This document shows positions 35,649 through 48,332 of a stretch of 64,000 nt of DNA, piece after piece (the first letter of the stretch is position 1; the number at the start of each line of letters is the position of its first letter). Source of the stretch: Centroberyx gerrardi. Lineage: Eukaryota; Chordata; Actinopteri; Beryciformes; Berycidae. The stretch is from positions 6,189,852 through 6,253,851 of the forward strand of contig NC_136005.1 in assembly GCF_048128805.1 (NCBI RefSeq), in the 5' to 3' direction. A program made the translations under genes and the position numbers. The notes below the pieces were generated by a model. That model was not told where the DNA came from, did not search any database, and was given only the letters and a program-made list of their open reading frames with translations.

Positions 35649-38600
35649 ATGACAGAGCCAAATAAAGCAGCTGAGCTCTTCTTCATCTGGCTGATGCTGC
35701 TTCACGGTAAGGCAGAAGGAAATTATGACAAGCCACAAAAATGAGCAAAACGAAAAGGAAGATATTCAGTGAAAAGCAAGTTGGTAGTTTAAGAGGCTTT
35801 TCTGCTCCTGTACAGCTGAAATATGAGCCAAATAAATACCAACAACAGGTAATATCTTGACTAGTGCTGAAACAATTAGTCAATTAATCGATTACTCGAT
35901 CAACAGAAAATGAATCGATTATCATTTTGATAATCGATTAGTCGTTTTAGTCACTCATCAAGTAAAAATACCAAACATTTGCTGGTTACAGCTTCACAAA
36001 TGCTAAGATTTGCTGCTTTTCTCTGTTTCATATCATTATAAAATGAAGACACTGGGGGGTTTTTTGGCTGCTGGTCAGACAAATTAAGCAATTTTAAGAA
36101 TCACTGTGGGCTCTGGTAACTTGTGATGGGCCTTTGTCATTATTTTTGACAAAATTAAAAGCATAGAAAACAGAAAACAGTGGAGCCACAAATAAAAGTA
36201 TAATGGCGTGATACACAAGTACAAATATAGTAAAAGTATAATAATTCAAAATTTAAGAAAATGATAGTATGTAGTGTCTGAAAGCTGCTTCATGACTCTA
36301 TTCTACTCTAAATTAACACACTTCCACGTTACAAACGGCATAAGTGTAACGTGAACCTCATGAAAGATGATATGAGGACTGGAACATTTTGTTGAGGAGG
36401 TATGAAGGATTTTGGGTGGAGGATTATTTGGGGTATGAAATTAATTTTATTTTCTACTCTTCCTTCTTATTCTCAGGTTTTGCAGCAGCGCTGAACTGCA
36501 CCAGCCCAACTCCTGAATCCCTGTTTGACGCGCTGGAGAGGGATCTGTTCTCTAAAAGCCTTGTGCGGCCTGTGAAAAGCTTTGCAACCCCAACTAATGT
36601 TTCTATCTCTTTCACCCTGGTGGGAATTTTAGGAGTGGTGAGTTCGCAGCTATTCCATCCATGTCTGCATATAAAACGCATCATGTTTGAATTCAGTTGA
36701 TCAAATTTCCTATTACTTGATCATTGATGGCTCGCACCAATAAACATCAAAATGTGTTTGTTTATTTGTTTATTTGTTAGGATCCCCATTAGCTTTGCCC
36801 TAAAGCACAGCTAGTCTTCCTGGGGTCCACATTTAAAAACATGCATTAAACATTACAGTCAACACAAATGGCAAACATAAACATAAACATAAGACATATA
36901 TTTAAAAAAACAAAACAAAACAGAACAAAACAAAACAAAACAAAACAAAACAAAACAAAACAAAAACAAAACAAAAACAAAACAAAACAAAACAAAACAA
37001 AACAAAAAAAAACATTAATATGTATAAAAAACATTAATATGTATGTGTCTTGTCTTTAGGATGAAAAGTCGCAAGCCCTTACGACTTTCTTATGGCAGCT
37101 CCTTGTAAGTCTCCCAGTCTCCAAAATATCTTCTTTTTTTTCCCAATAAATTTGAAGAGTTTCATTCCAAAATAAGATTAAAAAAAAAATATTCTTTAGT
37201 CATGTAGTGACCTCGTCTTTCAAAATGAGTGGCAGCTTCAAAGTAAAGCTCATTGGATTTTTATTGAAGTTACTGGCTAACTAAAGACCTTTTTTTACAA
37301 AATGAGATTCTCTTGAGACTTAAGATGATGTAATTACAGGTAATCAACATCAGGTAACTTTTCTTTTCTTCCTAAAATGGATATATGGCATTTTGGAATG
37401 AAACCCTTCTCTCTGAAAGTATGAGGAAGACACACAATAGTCTAAACCTCTCAGATGGTTTTATTTAAGGTTTTAAAGGTGTGTTTTCTACACTGTTACA
37501 CTGCTGTTCCTCTGTGTAGGAGTGGAATATAGAGGGGCTGAGTTGGGACACGGAGGAATGTGGAACCTGGAGAGTCTCCATCCCTCGAGAGAAGCTGTGG
37601 GTCCCGGACGTCCACATCTCCGAGTTGTAAGTTAAAGGAGCGTTAAGCAATCAGCCTATATCAGCGAGCCCCTTTACTTCTCTCATCCCCTTGAGATGCG
37701 GTGGCCTGTAATTGACACAAACAATAAAGTCACATTTTATGTTTTTAAAGATTATTTTTTGGGGGGAGTTTTTCTAATTTTTATAAGGGAGTTTTTGTTC
37801 CAAAACACAGGACAGACTGGAAAGTGAGTTTTGAAAGTAAGAAATCTCAGCAAACTAATCGCCGAGTCATCCTTATTGATGAACAACCCTATCAATCCCC
37901 CACAGATATACAGTATTATGGTCAGTTTGTGTTATGAGGCAGTAAAAACCTTAGGCTACTTATTGCTTATTTAACTTATGTTATCCTAAAAAACATTGCA
38001 TTACTCTACAAAGAGCAACCCTTTATCTTTAAAATGCATATTGATATGATGTTGAGACCAAGATTTATTTTCATTCCCTCATTACATCCATATGCAATCA
38101 GGCTGCAATTTTGTACAAAAACGTGATCCTCAACAAACTAGTGTCATATACACTGAGTACTTTTCATACTTTATACTTAATAAGCTCTTAATGTCAAATA
38201 TTTTTAGAGCATGTAAGGATATTGAGTATCAATTTGGGAATTATTTTCTGGACCTGATGCTCTAGCTGTGAGCCCACCTATTGCTTTACATTTACATGAT
38301 TATACATAATTGTATTTTAAAATACGTGACTTACATGACCTGTGGTTATTAATCTCTGTCTTATTTTACATGTCTCATAAGATCTTTGTTTGGTGTGGTC
38401 ATTTGATTTATTACTCTTGATTTATTACTCTATAATAAATTTAATGACCACACTGAGTTAATTAAATTAATTAGTTACTGTAATTAATAATACAGTCTAT
38501 TATTAATTACAGTAACGATGAGGAGAAGAGTCTGAGTACGACATGGATCTTCTTGTCTTTCCTTTCCTCTCTCTTTTTAAGATTTTTTTCATTTATATGT

Positions 38601-41600
38601 ATGTGCAAATAAAAACTTCTATTCTGTTCTGTTACAGTATGGATGAGGACCAGTCTCCCCAAACTCCCTATGTTTACTTGGACAACAAGGGTAACGTGTT
38701 CGACGACCGGCCGGTCAGAGTGGTCAGCTCCTGCCAACTAGGAATCTACACTTTCCCCTTCGACATCCAAAACTGCTCTCTGACCTTCGGATCCTACCTG
38801 CACTTTGGTGAGATAGATAGATAGATAGATAGATAGATGGATGGATAGATAGATAGATAGATAATTTTGAACTTTGACTTTTACGTGGACACCTTATCTC
38901 TACCCTACATAGATCTTAAGCCGTCTCATTTCAAAGCATTTCTATTGCAACAGTGCCAACCTCAATGAAGTTCCTGAATAGAAATGTAGTATGAGGCTAT
39001 AGGGGTTGTGTAGTATTACATTAAATGTGGCGAGAGAGGTTGTGCAATAATGTCTCAGTAATAGGCTATAGGGGTTGTGTGTTCAGTGCGTTAGTTGCAT
39101 AGTATGATGAAAATGGAGTTGCGCAATGGGTTGCTCTGCATTCTTTTCTTGGTATGTAGAAATGTGTGTTAAATTCTACTTTTTTTTTTTGTATGACAGT
39201 GTATGTATGCATGAGTGTATGTATGATGTGAAGCAAGGGCGTAGGTTTGATTTTGACATTGGTAGGGACACAAATGGGGGAGGTCCAGAGGGGATGTAAC
39301 CCCCACTGGAAGCTGAGGCATTTTACATTTATGATAGACTTCTGACCGCCATTTCATGTCATCTAGATCAGTGATTCTCAACCTTTTTCATATCGAGGAC
39401 CCCTAGTTTAGTCCACATTAGAGCCATGGACCCCCATTTGATGAGATTTTGTCTCTCGGACCCAAATCTGAGAATACTTTTATTGTTAGATATGATTTTG
39501 ATCCAGAATCCCATGACTGTCTGTATTGTAGGTAGAGAGATAACAGTGAAACTAAGATCAAAACAGTAATTCTTCTACATTCTGTAATTGTGTTAACTAT
39601 TTGTAAATTAAATAATGCTGAAGTTTAACAATTCATCAATTTGCTGGGGACCCCCTGGAACCTCCTCAAGGACCGCTGGTGGTCCCCGGACCCCACGTCG
39701 AGAACCACTGATCTAGATAGTTATGGTAGCCAATACACTCATTAACAGACACACAGACACAGGGAGTAGCACATTAATGAATCCTTTACTCAAATTTGCC
39801 AGCTGAATGGGACTTTGAAGAGCACATTTTGTTTTAAGGCAGGTACTGTAGTACTGTTGCCTATTCAAACCAACGATCTGTGTTTACATTTAAAATAATA
39901 ATAATAATGATAAGATATTGTAAACTATATCCAAACCCTACATACAAACAGCTGAGTGTCCACTGCCTTGCTCCTATTTGAAGGAGCCAAACACATGCCT
40001 ACGCCTGTCATTAACAGAGATGAACTGTTGGCATATTTGTTTTACATCAGTGTTGTCCAGTGTGGCAACATCAGCACTGTTCAATCTCACTTGTGACATG
40101 TAGGCTACTTACGGTCGTCACTCGACACAGACGCACGCGACACGGTACTTAAATAAACTAACTTTAATGGCTAAACACAACTGTTACTAATATAAAATAG
40201 CATGGAGTCTTCACTCGCATGCTCGCCGGTAGGCGGAGCTTTTGCTCTTCTTGCGTTTCGTTACAGCGTCCGTTGCTATGCCGACGCGGGACACCGATGC
40301 ACTACACCAATGCAGCGGGACTCGTAGTAGAGAACGCGATCTGTTAACATTGACTAGACACTGACGGACAAAACAACGTTTATTGTCAATCAAAATAATT
40401 GCTAGGGACATTTCAGAGTCGCTTGATATTGGTACGGACACGTCCCTACCGTCCCTACCCAATTCTACGCCCTTGATGTGAAGTATGCTGTATATGGAAC
40501 TGATGCTTTTTATTAAGTGACACAGCAACGCAGGGTCCAAGATACATTTTCCCATGGGGACAATAAAATTACACTACCAGTCAAAAGTTTGGACTCAACA
40601 CATTTTATTTTATTTTTACTATTTTCCACATTTTAGAATAATTGTAAAGACATCGAAATTATGAAGTAACACAAAAGGAATTATGCAGTGACCAAAAAAG
40701 TGTTAAACAAATCAAAACTATCTTATATTTTAGATTCTTTAAAGTAGCCGCCCTTTGCCTTGATGGAAAGGCAAAGGCTTTGGAAAGAAATTCATGCATA
40801 GGATCAACTTCACTATTTATATTTGTCTAAGAAACTAATTTCAACACAGTCAATCAGGTGTGTCCAAACTTTTGACTGGTAGTGTATCTCTTTATCTTAT
40901 CAGAGCAAACACATCATCACAAATTTGGCGTCTAATAATTCTCAGCAAACTGCGTTGTTAAATGTCATTCCAGGTACGGACGTCAGGATGGTTATGGGCT
41001 CCAGTGCCGAGGAAATTCTGGAGGAGTCCAGAGAAGTGATACAGACCAGCGGGGAGTGGGAGCTCCTCAGCATCAAAGGATCTCCGTCTGTCCTGGTGTT
41101 AGCTGAGGGAAGCTACTATGAGATAGAATACTTTGTAAGCACCTTTATCTTTCCAAAAATGCTACTGGATATATCTATTTTGGGTTATTAAAATGTTACG
41201 ACCTGAAATGCATCGGTCAATATTTCAAAAGAGCAGATGATTCGATACCTAAAACTATTATGAAAGCAAAGGTCTTAAGATGACCTATGAATTCAATAGT
41301 AACCCATAATGTGCCATATGTCAGAGTAGGTGTCAATTTTTTTTTCACATGACGGATATTTTGTCGTGAAACTCTTCAATTGTTAATTGCACTCTTCAAT
41401 AACGTAACACCAAAGCCATTATGAATGACACCAAATTTTAATTTTAAATTGGTATGCTTCAAAAGCAGACATTTTAACTAAAAGATTTTTTTCTGTTGGT
41501 CTAGTTTTACATTTAAGTTTAGTGTATTTTTTAGTCAGAAGTTCTCAAACTCAAGTAAAATACAATGCTCAAATTTCATTTCCTTAAATAGTAGAAAATG

Positions 41601-44600
41601 TTATGAATGGGCATCTTCCTGTATATTAAATTATGTTTTATTATATTAAATGTTTAATCTGTCTACAACATCTTCTTTCAACCATCAATGTAATTTAATG
41701 TCATTGGATGGCATTTTCCTTACTCTTGAGAACTCAAAACTCATAAAACAAGAAGAATAAATCTTGGGAGATTTAAAGATGCTATGTGTCGCATTTTTAA
41801 ACGTCAATATATCATTGTCAAATAAATTGTGATATCTTGTTATAATTACTGTAAACAAATTCCCTCCTGTTTTGTGCTGTAAAGCAAACCAACAGTTTTC
41901 CCACAAAATCTGACCTGGTGGCACACAATGTGAAACACAGTGTGAAGGCTATGGCTGGGCGATATGGTCAAAATCAATATCACGATAATCAATTTTTTTC
42001 GATATCAATGTATATCACGATAATTAATGTTCATCCCATTGTTAATGTTAGGGTGTGATGTCAAACTAAACTGAAATTTTCAAATAATACTCCTACAATA
42101 CTTAATTTTGTCTGAGTTTTTAAATAAAATTAGCTTATTATCATCAGTTTAGACAGCAGAATTGTCTCACGATATCTCAAAATCACCTTATCATCACGAT
42201 ATAATTCCACTCGATGTTAAACGATAATATTGAATTATCGCCCAGCCCTAGTAGAGGCCGTTAGAGGCTGCCAATCTTCTTGGCGATGGTCTAGTTTTTT
42301 TTATGGTAATTGTATGTATTGATGCTACACACAGCACATTTAAAGGAAATGTCAACTTTTGCAGAATAACAAACTAAGTCTAACTGGGTGATCTCCATGC
42401 CCCAGTCCTGACTAAAACCTTAAGGCTTTATACCTGTTTGTCTTCATGAGATCATTCTGAGGCGTAGACCGATCCTGTATGTGGTGAACCTGCTGATCCC
42501 CAGCTGCTTCCTGATCGCAGTGGACCTCTTCAGCTTCCTGCTGCCCCCCCAGAGTGTGGACCGCTCCGCCTTCAAGATGACCCTGATCCTGGGCTACACC
42601 GTCTTCCTGCTGCTAATGAACGACCTGCTGCCCGTCACCGGGGAGACGACACCCCTTATCAGTGAGTGTGATATGAGTGGATTTGTTTGGCATGTTTTCA
42701 TTTTTTTTTTAACATTTATATTTATATATATATATTTATATATTTATGTGAGAGCGTTCATGCGACACCATCTTTGACTCGAGCATCGCTGTGGGCTACA
42801 TAGAAGTTCTTATTCGGCGCCTACCATAGGCCTACATATGCAATAACGAGTCTAACGTTGGATCACAGGTAGGATCAGCAGCAAGTTCAGTTCCTCTGTT
42901 GAATACTACCTGAAGCCCCACCCACCCCCCACCCCACCCCACCCCACCCCTCCCCCTCACAGCTCAGGTGTGGGTACCGCTTTATTTTCTGGGTCCACAA
43001 TATCCTAATAATTTCCTAGAAAGGAACTGATAATTTCTTGGCAAGTTTCCTGGAAAGAACCATGAAATTATGTAGTAGTGATATAGAAAATGTAAGCAGT
43101 CCGTTTGGTGGAGTCGATAAGATACTTTCTAAAAGAGTTTCCTGGAAAGAACTGCAAAACTATAAATATTTATTGGAAAAATAATAGGCAGAGGTCAATT
43201 TGGTAAACCATGTGATTATTCATATAATTATATAATATAGTAATTTGGTGAATTCCTTCCTCTAATTAAATTGTTTTTATATAACTACTACATAATTTCA
43301 TGGTTCCAAGAAATTACCAGGAACTTACCAACTACCAACTACCATTGAACTCTCAATTAGTACATAATGTTGTAGTTCTTTGCAGGAAACTTCCTAAGAA
43401 ATTAACAGTTCCTTTCTAGGAAATTATTTAAAAATAGCAGACCTGAAGTGTGACCTGATGTGTTCATAAGGCAACTTCCAGTCCAAAAAAAATAGCTCCA
43501 TGAAGCAATATGGCAGCGCCCGTAAACCTCTACCTCTCGGCACTTTCTGCGCCATTTTGAAAGCTTGGAAAGTCAGCAGGGAAGGGGGCACAGCCAAACG
43601 ATACGCTACTTTCAGATAATATAATCCATAACTTAAACAGAGGACACAACTGTCTACTGTTGAGGGAGGGAGGAGTGTTTGTCATTAACTTTCCTTTGCC
43701 TAGATTGCCACAGCCACTCCAGGCATTTGAACTGGCAAACTTCTAGTCACCAGCCCGGTTTTTCTAACCTCTGAGCTACTGCTGCCCAAATACATTTTTG
43801 TCAATATGTTTACAGCACATGGAGGCACAGTACTTCACATTTACAAATGCATGTTATTATGGTGACATTCAAGTGCTATTTCAAAGTAAAATTTTGCATA
43901 CAAAAGGCTGTTTACACATTTGTGGATCATATGACATTTGTTTTGTGAACCACATGACATTTGCGTTTTCCTCTATTTGTTTGTGAATTTTGTCCATTTT
44001 CTACTGCAGCAGTGTGCTAATATACATCTGCAAATAGTCTACATGGATGCCTTGAGGGGAGATGAAGCTCCACCTTTTCTGAAACGCACTGCATTGGTGG
44101 TTGGCTTGCGCTGTTTGGTGACTTTCTGCAAACACAATTTAAAGTTTCTCCAAACACATTTTTAAAAGTATTTGTTTGTGGATCATGGTGCATTTTTGTG
44201 GATTGTCCCCTGTGGGTTACATTTAGTTAAGTCCAACAAAATCTTCCCTACAGTACACCAGTGATTCCCCAAATTGAATGATCAGATAATGAAGACATTG
44301 AGAACGCCTGACTTACGTGTGGTCTGCTCAAAGTGAATATGGCCATGAGTTAAACATTCAAGCACAGGTAGGAATTCTGAGTCACCTGATTAGATGTGAA
44401 AGCGGGCGTCCCTAAACCGATACCTCTAACTTACCACAGTATCAGTTACTGAGCACCTTACTTCTTCAAAGATTTGGCTTCAAACGGTTACCACCCCAAA
44501 TGCCTAAGGGCAGTTTCAGCTATTGTATGACTGGAACACCACAAAGGTCTGAGTTTCATATTTGTTTATGAAGGACCAGGATGGCTGAGTGGTTAAGGCA

Positions 44601-47600
44601 CTGGACTTAAGATTCAATGGATGCATGTCCTCGTGGGTTCAAACCCCATTCCTGGTACACTGTTGATCATCACCTGCGGTCTTTGTAAGAATCTCACCAC
44701 ATTAACAGGCAATGCTGAGCTCTTTACCTTTTTAAAGGATTGGTTTTTGATTTTAAAAGTGTGTTATGTATGATTAGCATGGCCAAAATGTAAAGTCATT
44801 GCAATGCCTACATGTCCTCACTGGTTCAATCCCCACTCCTGCAAAACCTTTAAACATCTGCCGATATTGCAGGAACAGAGTGTAGCAGGAGTGGGGTTTG
44901 AACCCACGAGGATATGCATCCATTGGATCTTAAGTCCAACACCTTAACCACTCGGCCATCCTGGTTCTTCTTCCATTATTGGTGTCATCCTAGAGTGGAG
45001 GTTCATATTGTTAGCAAAAATGAAAATGTATGCCTATAGAACAGCATACACTCCACTTAGGATTCTTAACTGCAGATGGGTTGGGAATTAAGCTGTAACA
45101 TTAGGTGGGGTTTTGAAGAGTATCTCTCTCCATTTTGTCACTCATGCAAGCAGAGAAAGCAACAGCACTGGCAGGAGGATTAAACCTACAGAGACTCGTG
45201 TCCACTGCAACTTGAATGCAATTCCTTAACCAAATTCCTTCAGCCATCCGTGTCACACGAGACGACTGCTTGAAAGGTCAAAAACCAGCCCACTGAGGAT
45301 AAAGCAGTGAGCGGCAGTATTTACCTATGAAGCTACTCAATAGCGCAGAACTCTGTGTTGTCAGAAACCAACAAGCCTTGACACACCCGACACCAATGGT
45401 AGGAGATTTCTAGCTTGCAGACAGGAATACCAGGAGTGGGACTTGAACCCACGAGGACATGCTTCCATTGCATCTTGAGTGCAACGCCTTAACCGCTCGG
45501 CCATCCTGGTCCCATGACAATGCTTGTTGAAAGGTCAAATATCAACCGACAATAGATGAACCAGTCAGCAGCTGTATTTATCCATGAAGCTACTCAAAAG
45601 CATTGAAACCATTCATTTATGTAAACCCAAAGAAACCTTCATTGTTGTTACAGAATTGGAATATGAAAGCCTGTAGGCAAATGCATTCACTGCACCTTGA
45701 CTGCAATGCTTGACACAAACAAATCCCATTACAGACAAAACAAACAATCCCATTACAGATAAAAACTCTCTCTTACTTTCTCTCTTTTCCCCTGAAGGTG
45801 ACGAGCATTGAAACAATCATTCATTTATGTGGCTTTTTCATTCATTGGCTTCTTTTACAGGAACAGAGTAGGTTTTATGAAAGGCAATAGAGAGAAATTA
45901 GGTCAGGCAACTTTAATGTCTGTGTTAGATTATGCAACATCTTCCAACATACTGTATATCTTTAAGATGCTGCCTACCATGATGGCCTCTGCATCATTAA
46001 GGATGTTTTCAGACACATCAATGTGAACTGATATTAGCATTTTAACTTTTCTTAGCTGCTTGGGAGGAGCAGCTCTATAAGAGGCTGGTTCTGAGTGTCT
46101 GTGTGTAATGCTTTTTGCAAAGGTGTAGGGAAATACACTTCAGTTATTATTATATCAGAAATAAAACCGGCCAACTGTTGGTACATGGTGAGCTCACACA
46201 GCCCATTGTTTATCAAACATTACTGCATAAATCATTGCATTATCTCGTATCTCTCTGATAATTTTGGCTGCCAACTTATCAAACCAGATCCCGATATTAT
46301 CTAGTCTTGGATATATCACATGCTGTATCAGGATGGATCTTTATTATGCACCAAACTAATTAATGTTCATGTTTTTGTAATATTCATATTGTTTGTTTGA
46401 TGCTCCTATTAGTAATGATTTATTATGTAGTGATTACATATTTTATCCATACTGATGCACCTTGCTTTTCATATTGATTTATATTACATTGTTGTGCTTT
46501 ATAATTGTTGCCATTTGATCTGTGCACATAAGAAGATGATTGCTCTCATGGTGTTGCAGATTGAAGTTTTAGAAATAATTTTATTGATTTAATTAAACTT
46601 CAATGGGCGGAGCAAAAAATTACCAGAAGTAATGTTAGACTGAAACCCAGTGAAAAATGAAGGAGTAGGAGGAAGCTAATATTTTGAACCTAGCACGCTT
46701 GCTACTAACAAAAAATGCAATCTAGTAATTTTTTTAGGTTAGCTAGTTAGCCTAGCAGACCTTCAAAGTTCATACTATATAGCCATACTAGCCATAGCTA
46801 TGTAGGTAAGCTAGTTGGCTAGCTGACTGACCTTCCAACATCATGAATGAATGAAAAAAGAAGTAATTGTCATTTATATTTTTATTGATATTTTGACCAG
46901 AGTTCCTTTCTTTGCCATTCCAGTTTTCCAGTTAGCTAACTTGTGCTCTGAAAATCTCAGAATATCCAAGTATTATTTCAACCAATACAATTATTTCTGC
47001 CTCGAGCAGCTTTGCCTCCGAGAAATGTTTGTAAAAACTCCAGTCTGCCACTGTGTCCCAGCCTTTATACATACAACTTGAATAAAAAAGTGTTTTTTTT
47101 CTTTTCTTTCCATTCTGCCTTCCTTTTGTCTCCTGTAGACGTCTTCTTCTTGATCAGTCTGGCTCTGATGGTGGCCAGCCTGTTGGAGACGGTGTTCATC
47201 ACGAACATCCAGTTCAGCTCCAGCCACTACAGTGCGGTGCCTCACTGGCTGAGCGTCTTCGTGCTGCAGTATCTGGCTCGGGTCGTCTGCCTCCCTCCCC
47301 AAGCAAGGAGCAACCGAGTCACCGTCAGCATCAACTCATCTGCTAGAGGTAACTGTGGGCACATAATAATGATAATAATAATAATAACGTTACTACTACT
47401 AATGCTAATATTTATACTACTAGTACTACTCATAACAATTTTGTATGGAACTTCTTAACAAAGTTAGCCCAACGGTTCGCGTAAAAATGGCCGCCACTCC
47501 GACGATCCAGGAATGTTGATATGAATGGAAATGACCGTTTTATCCATTCAAGTTCTGTAGGATCTTCTCCAGTGAAGCGGCTTGTGAGAATTGATGTTTG

Positions 47601-48332
47601 GTAGCACGCAACTATAGGTGTTCGGTTGTAGGTTGTGTTCCCTTGACTGTGCAGTAGACATTAGAGAGACAGGAAAGACTGGGAGCGATAACATGTGACA
47701 ACCAATAATAATAATAATAATTTGTCCACCAAAACTGTATGTTAGCTAGCCTACTATTCTTTAAAATGTACCAGAATTTGCTTTGATTTTGTGCTCTCAG
47801 TGATTTTTTGAGCATGACCTTTTTTCAAATAGTGGATATCTCATTTTGGAATGAAACTCAATTAGAGTGTCAAAGTGTATTAGGTATCATAATGTTGATG
47901 CCCAGTTATCTACACTTTACATTGCCAATACTCAATAACTAGCCATTTGACAAAAGGTGTCACACCATCTGACGAATTCTAACATCACTCTGTTCTTCCT
48001 TTTCTATTCACCCAGCGAAGAGTGTCAGCATCGCGCCTCCTGCGGAACCTCAGATCTACATCTCAGCAGTGGAGCTTCGGAAGCTCTCCAGCAGTCCGCC
48101 TCCAGAGAAACCCCCTCTGGACCCGGTGCTGGAGGAGCTCAGCAAGCTGACTAGGGATCTGTTGGCCATCCGCCTCCAGATGGAGAAACACTTCAAGGGG
48201 ACCCAGAGCTCGCAGGAATGGCACAGGATCGGGATAGTCATCGACCGCCTGCTGTTCGGCCTCTACATCATCTTCATCACCACCAGCTTTGTCACCATCA
48301 TCTGTATCTGGACCTGGAGTAACACGTTCTAA
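35649..48332 (+). CDS. 5-HT3 receptor-like Cys-loop channel subunit C (479 aa)
   Basis: Nine exons: 35649-35706, 36477-36637, 37060-37104, 37520-37626, 38638-38807, 40974-41134, 42451-42661, 47139-47348, 48016-48332. Exon 1 gives a complete signal peptide ([20 protein letters not shown]). Then come the ligand-binding domain with loop D Trp (TTFLWQLL), Cys-loop [15 protein letters not shown], loop B Tyr (GSYLH), a loop C YYEIEYF segment, M1-M3, a cytoplasmic loop ending in a charged helix, and M4 before the C-terminus SNTF. The acceptor before exon 7 is an unusual GAG (TTCATGAG), accepted because phase and homology fit. Exon 7 from TATGTGGTG onward is nearly the same as in A and B, its first 26 bases are not. 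Intron 7 (42662-47138) hosts tRNA-Leu genes. Confidence 0.9.
35867..36155. mobile_element. hAT-like MITE piece (GCTGAAACAATTAGTC family)
   Basis: AGTGCTGAAACAATTAGTC followed by ATTAATCGATTACTCGATC and an inverted ATAATCGATTAGTC is a familiar fish hAT terminus. The right border is uncertain. In htr3-like C intron 1. Confidence 0.5.
36764..37010. repeat. Retroelement tail-like piece followed by AAAAC satellite
   Basis: AGGATCCCCATTAGCTTTGC and CAGCTAGTCTTCCTGGGGTC (dispersed fish repeat text) lead into about 105 bp of AAAAC units at 36905-37009, 50 bp before exon 3 of htr3-like C. Confidence 0.6.
37640..37910. repeat. Dispersed repeat shared with 19000-19130 and 58480-58800
   Basis: GTGGCCTGTAATTGACACAA then AATAAAGTCACATTTT recurs at 58581 and, more diverged, at 19030. 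The following GGAAAGTGAGTTTTG block also recurs near 58730. Probably a SINE. Confidence 0.55.
38810..38863. repeat. GATA microsatellite at the exon 5 donor of htr3-like C
   Basis: The donor GTGAGA runs straight into GATA repeats three bases downstream of the splice site. Confidence 0.85.
39234..40475. mobile_element. hAT-type non-autonomous element, 1.24 kb, with a nested hAT MITE
   Basis: Ends CAAGGGCGTAGG and CTACGCCCTTG are inverted repeats. Both flanks carry the 8-bp duplication ATGTGAAG (39226-39233 and 40476-40483), the hAT hallmark. No transposase was recognised. In htr3-like C intron 5. Confidence 0.85.
39369..39710. mobile_element. hAT MITE inserted in the larger hAT element
   Basis: 342 bp with ends CAGTGATTCTCAACC and GAGAACCACTG, flanked by a perfect 8-bp duplication ATCTAGAT (39361-39368 and 39711-39718). 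An inverted truncated relative is at 13291. Confidence 0.92.
40570..40886. mobile_element. Tc1/mariner-type MITE
   Basis: Ends TACACTACCAGTCAAAAGTT and AACTTTTGACTGGTAGTGTA are exact inverted repeats with TA at each border. Same family as 341-716. Ends about 90 bp before exon 6 of htr3-like C. Confidence 0.9.
41951..42251. mobile_element. hAT-like MITE (GGCTGGGCGATAT family)
   Basis: Left ATGGCTGGGCGATAT and right ATTATCGCCCAGCCCTA are inverted ends of a widespread fish MITE, with internal ATCACGATA motifs. In htr3-like C intron 6. Confidence 0.7.
42905..43440. repeat. CCCCAC tract and palindromic MITE in htr3-like C intron 7
   Basis: A CCCCAC tract (42905-42957) precedes a long inverted repeat with arms TTTCCTAGAAAGGAACTG (about 43012) and CAGTTCCTTTCTAGGAAAT (about 43408). 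Confidence 0.6.
44575..44657 (+). tRNA. tRNA-Leu (anticodon TAA)
   Basis: 83 bases, cloverleaf of the eukaryotic tRNA-Leu-TAA type: A-box TGGCTGAGTGG, anticodon loop CTTAAGA (anticodon 44608-44610), long variable arm, B-box GGTTCAAACCC, acceptor ACCAGGA pairing with TCCTGGT. One C-A mismatch and a G-T pair in the anticodon stem suggest slight decay. No T4 terminator close by. Lies in intron 7 of htr3-like C, sense orientation. Confidence 0.85.
44798..44843 (+). pseudogene. tRNA-Leu 3'-half relic
   Basis: ATTGCAATGCCTACATGTCC and GGTTCAATCCCCACTCCTG match the second half of the neighbouring tRNA-Leu, without a 5' half. Confidence 0.6.
44883..44965 (-). tRNA. tRNA-Leu (anticodon TAA), antisense in intron
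   Basis: 83 bases. A-box TGGCCGAGTGG, anticodon loop CTTAAGA with a perfect stem (TTGGA/TCCAA), B-box GGTTCAAACCC. The acceptor stem has one C-C mismatch (3' side TCCTGCT). A TTTT lies about 25 bases downstream. May be functional. Confidence 0.82.
45169..45250 (-). pseudogene. Decayed tRNA-Leu copy
   Basis: The plus strand reads CTCGTGTCCACTGCAACTTG and then CCTTAACC..CAGCCATCC, a scrambled relative of the tRNA at 45428-45510. A shorter relic lies near 45680-45712. Confidence 0.55.
45428..45510 (-). tRNA. tRNA-Leu (anticodon CAA)
   Basis: 83 bases with intact acceptor stem (ACCAGGA/TCCTGGT), A-box TGGCCGAGCGG, anticodon stem TTGCA/TGCAA and loop CTCAAGA (anticodon CAA), B-box GGTTCAAGTCC. 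No intron. The body is of the tRNA-Leu-TAA type, so the CAA anticodon probably arose by one change. Antisense in htr3-like C intron 7. Confidence 0.85.
46556..47050. mobile_element. Palindromic MITE (same family as 10887-11430)
   Basis: The left arm CAGATTGAAGTTTTAG and CTTCAATGGGCGGAGC and the right arm ATTATTTCTGCCTCGAGCAG and AACTCCAGTCTGCC are inverted. Ends about 90 bp before exon 8 of htr3-like C. Confidence 0.65.

Noticed and set aside
36846-37059. Lys/Asn- and Cys/Phe-rich open frames
   Set aside because: Translation of an AAAAC satellite.
44575-45510. tRNA-Leu copies as heads of tRNA-derived SINEs
   Set aside because: They are full-length with variable arm and 3' acceptor halves and are not followed by a common SINE body or A-rich tail.
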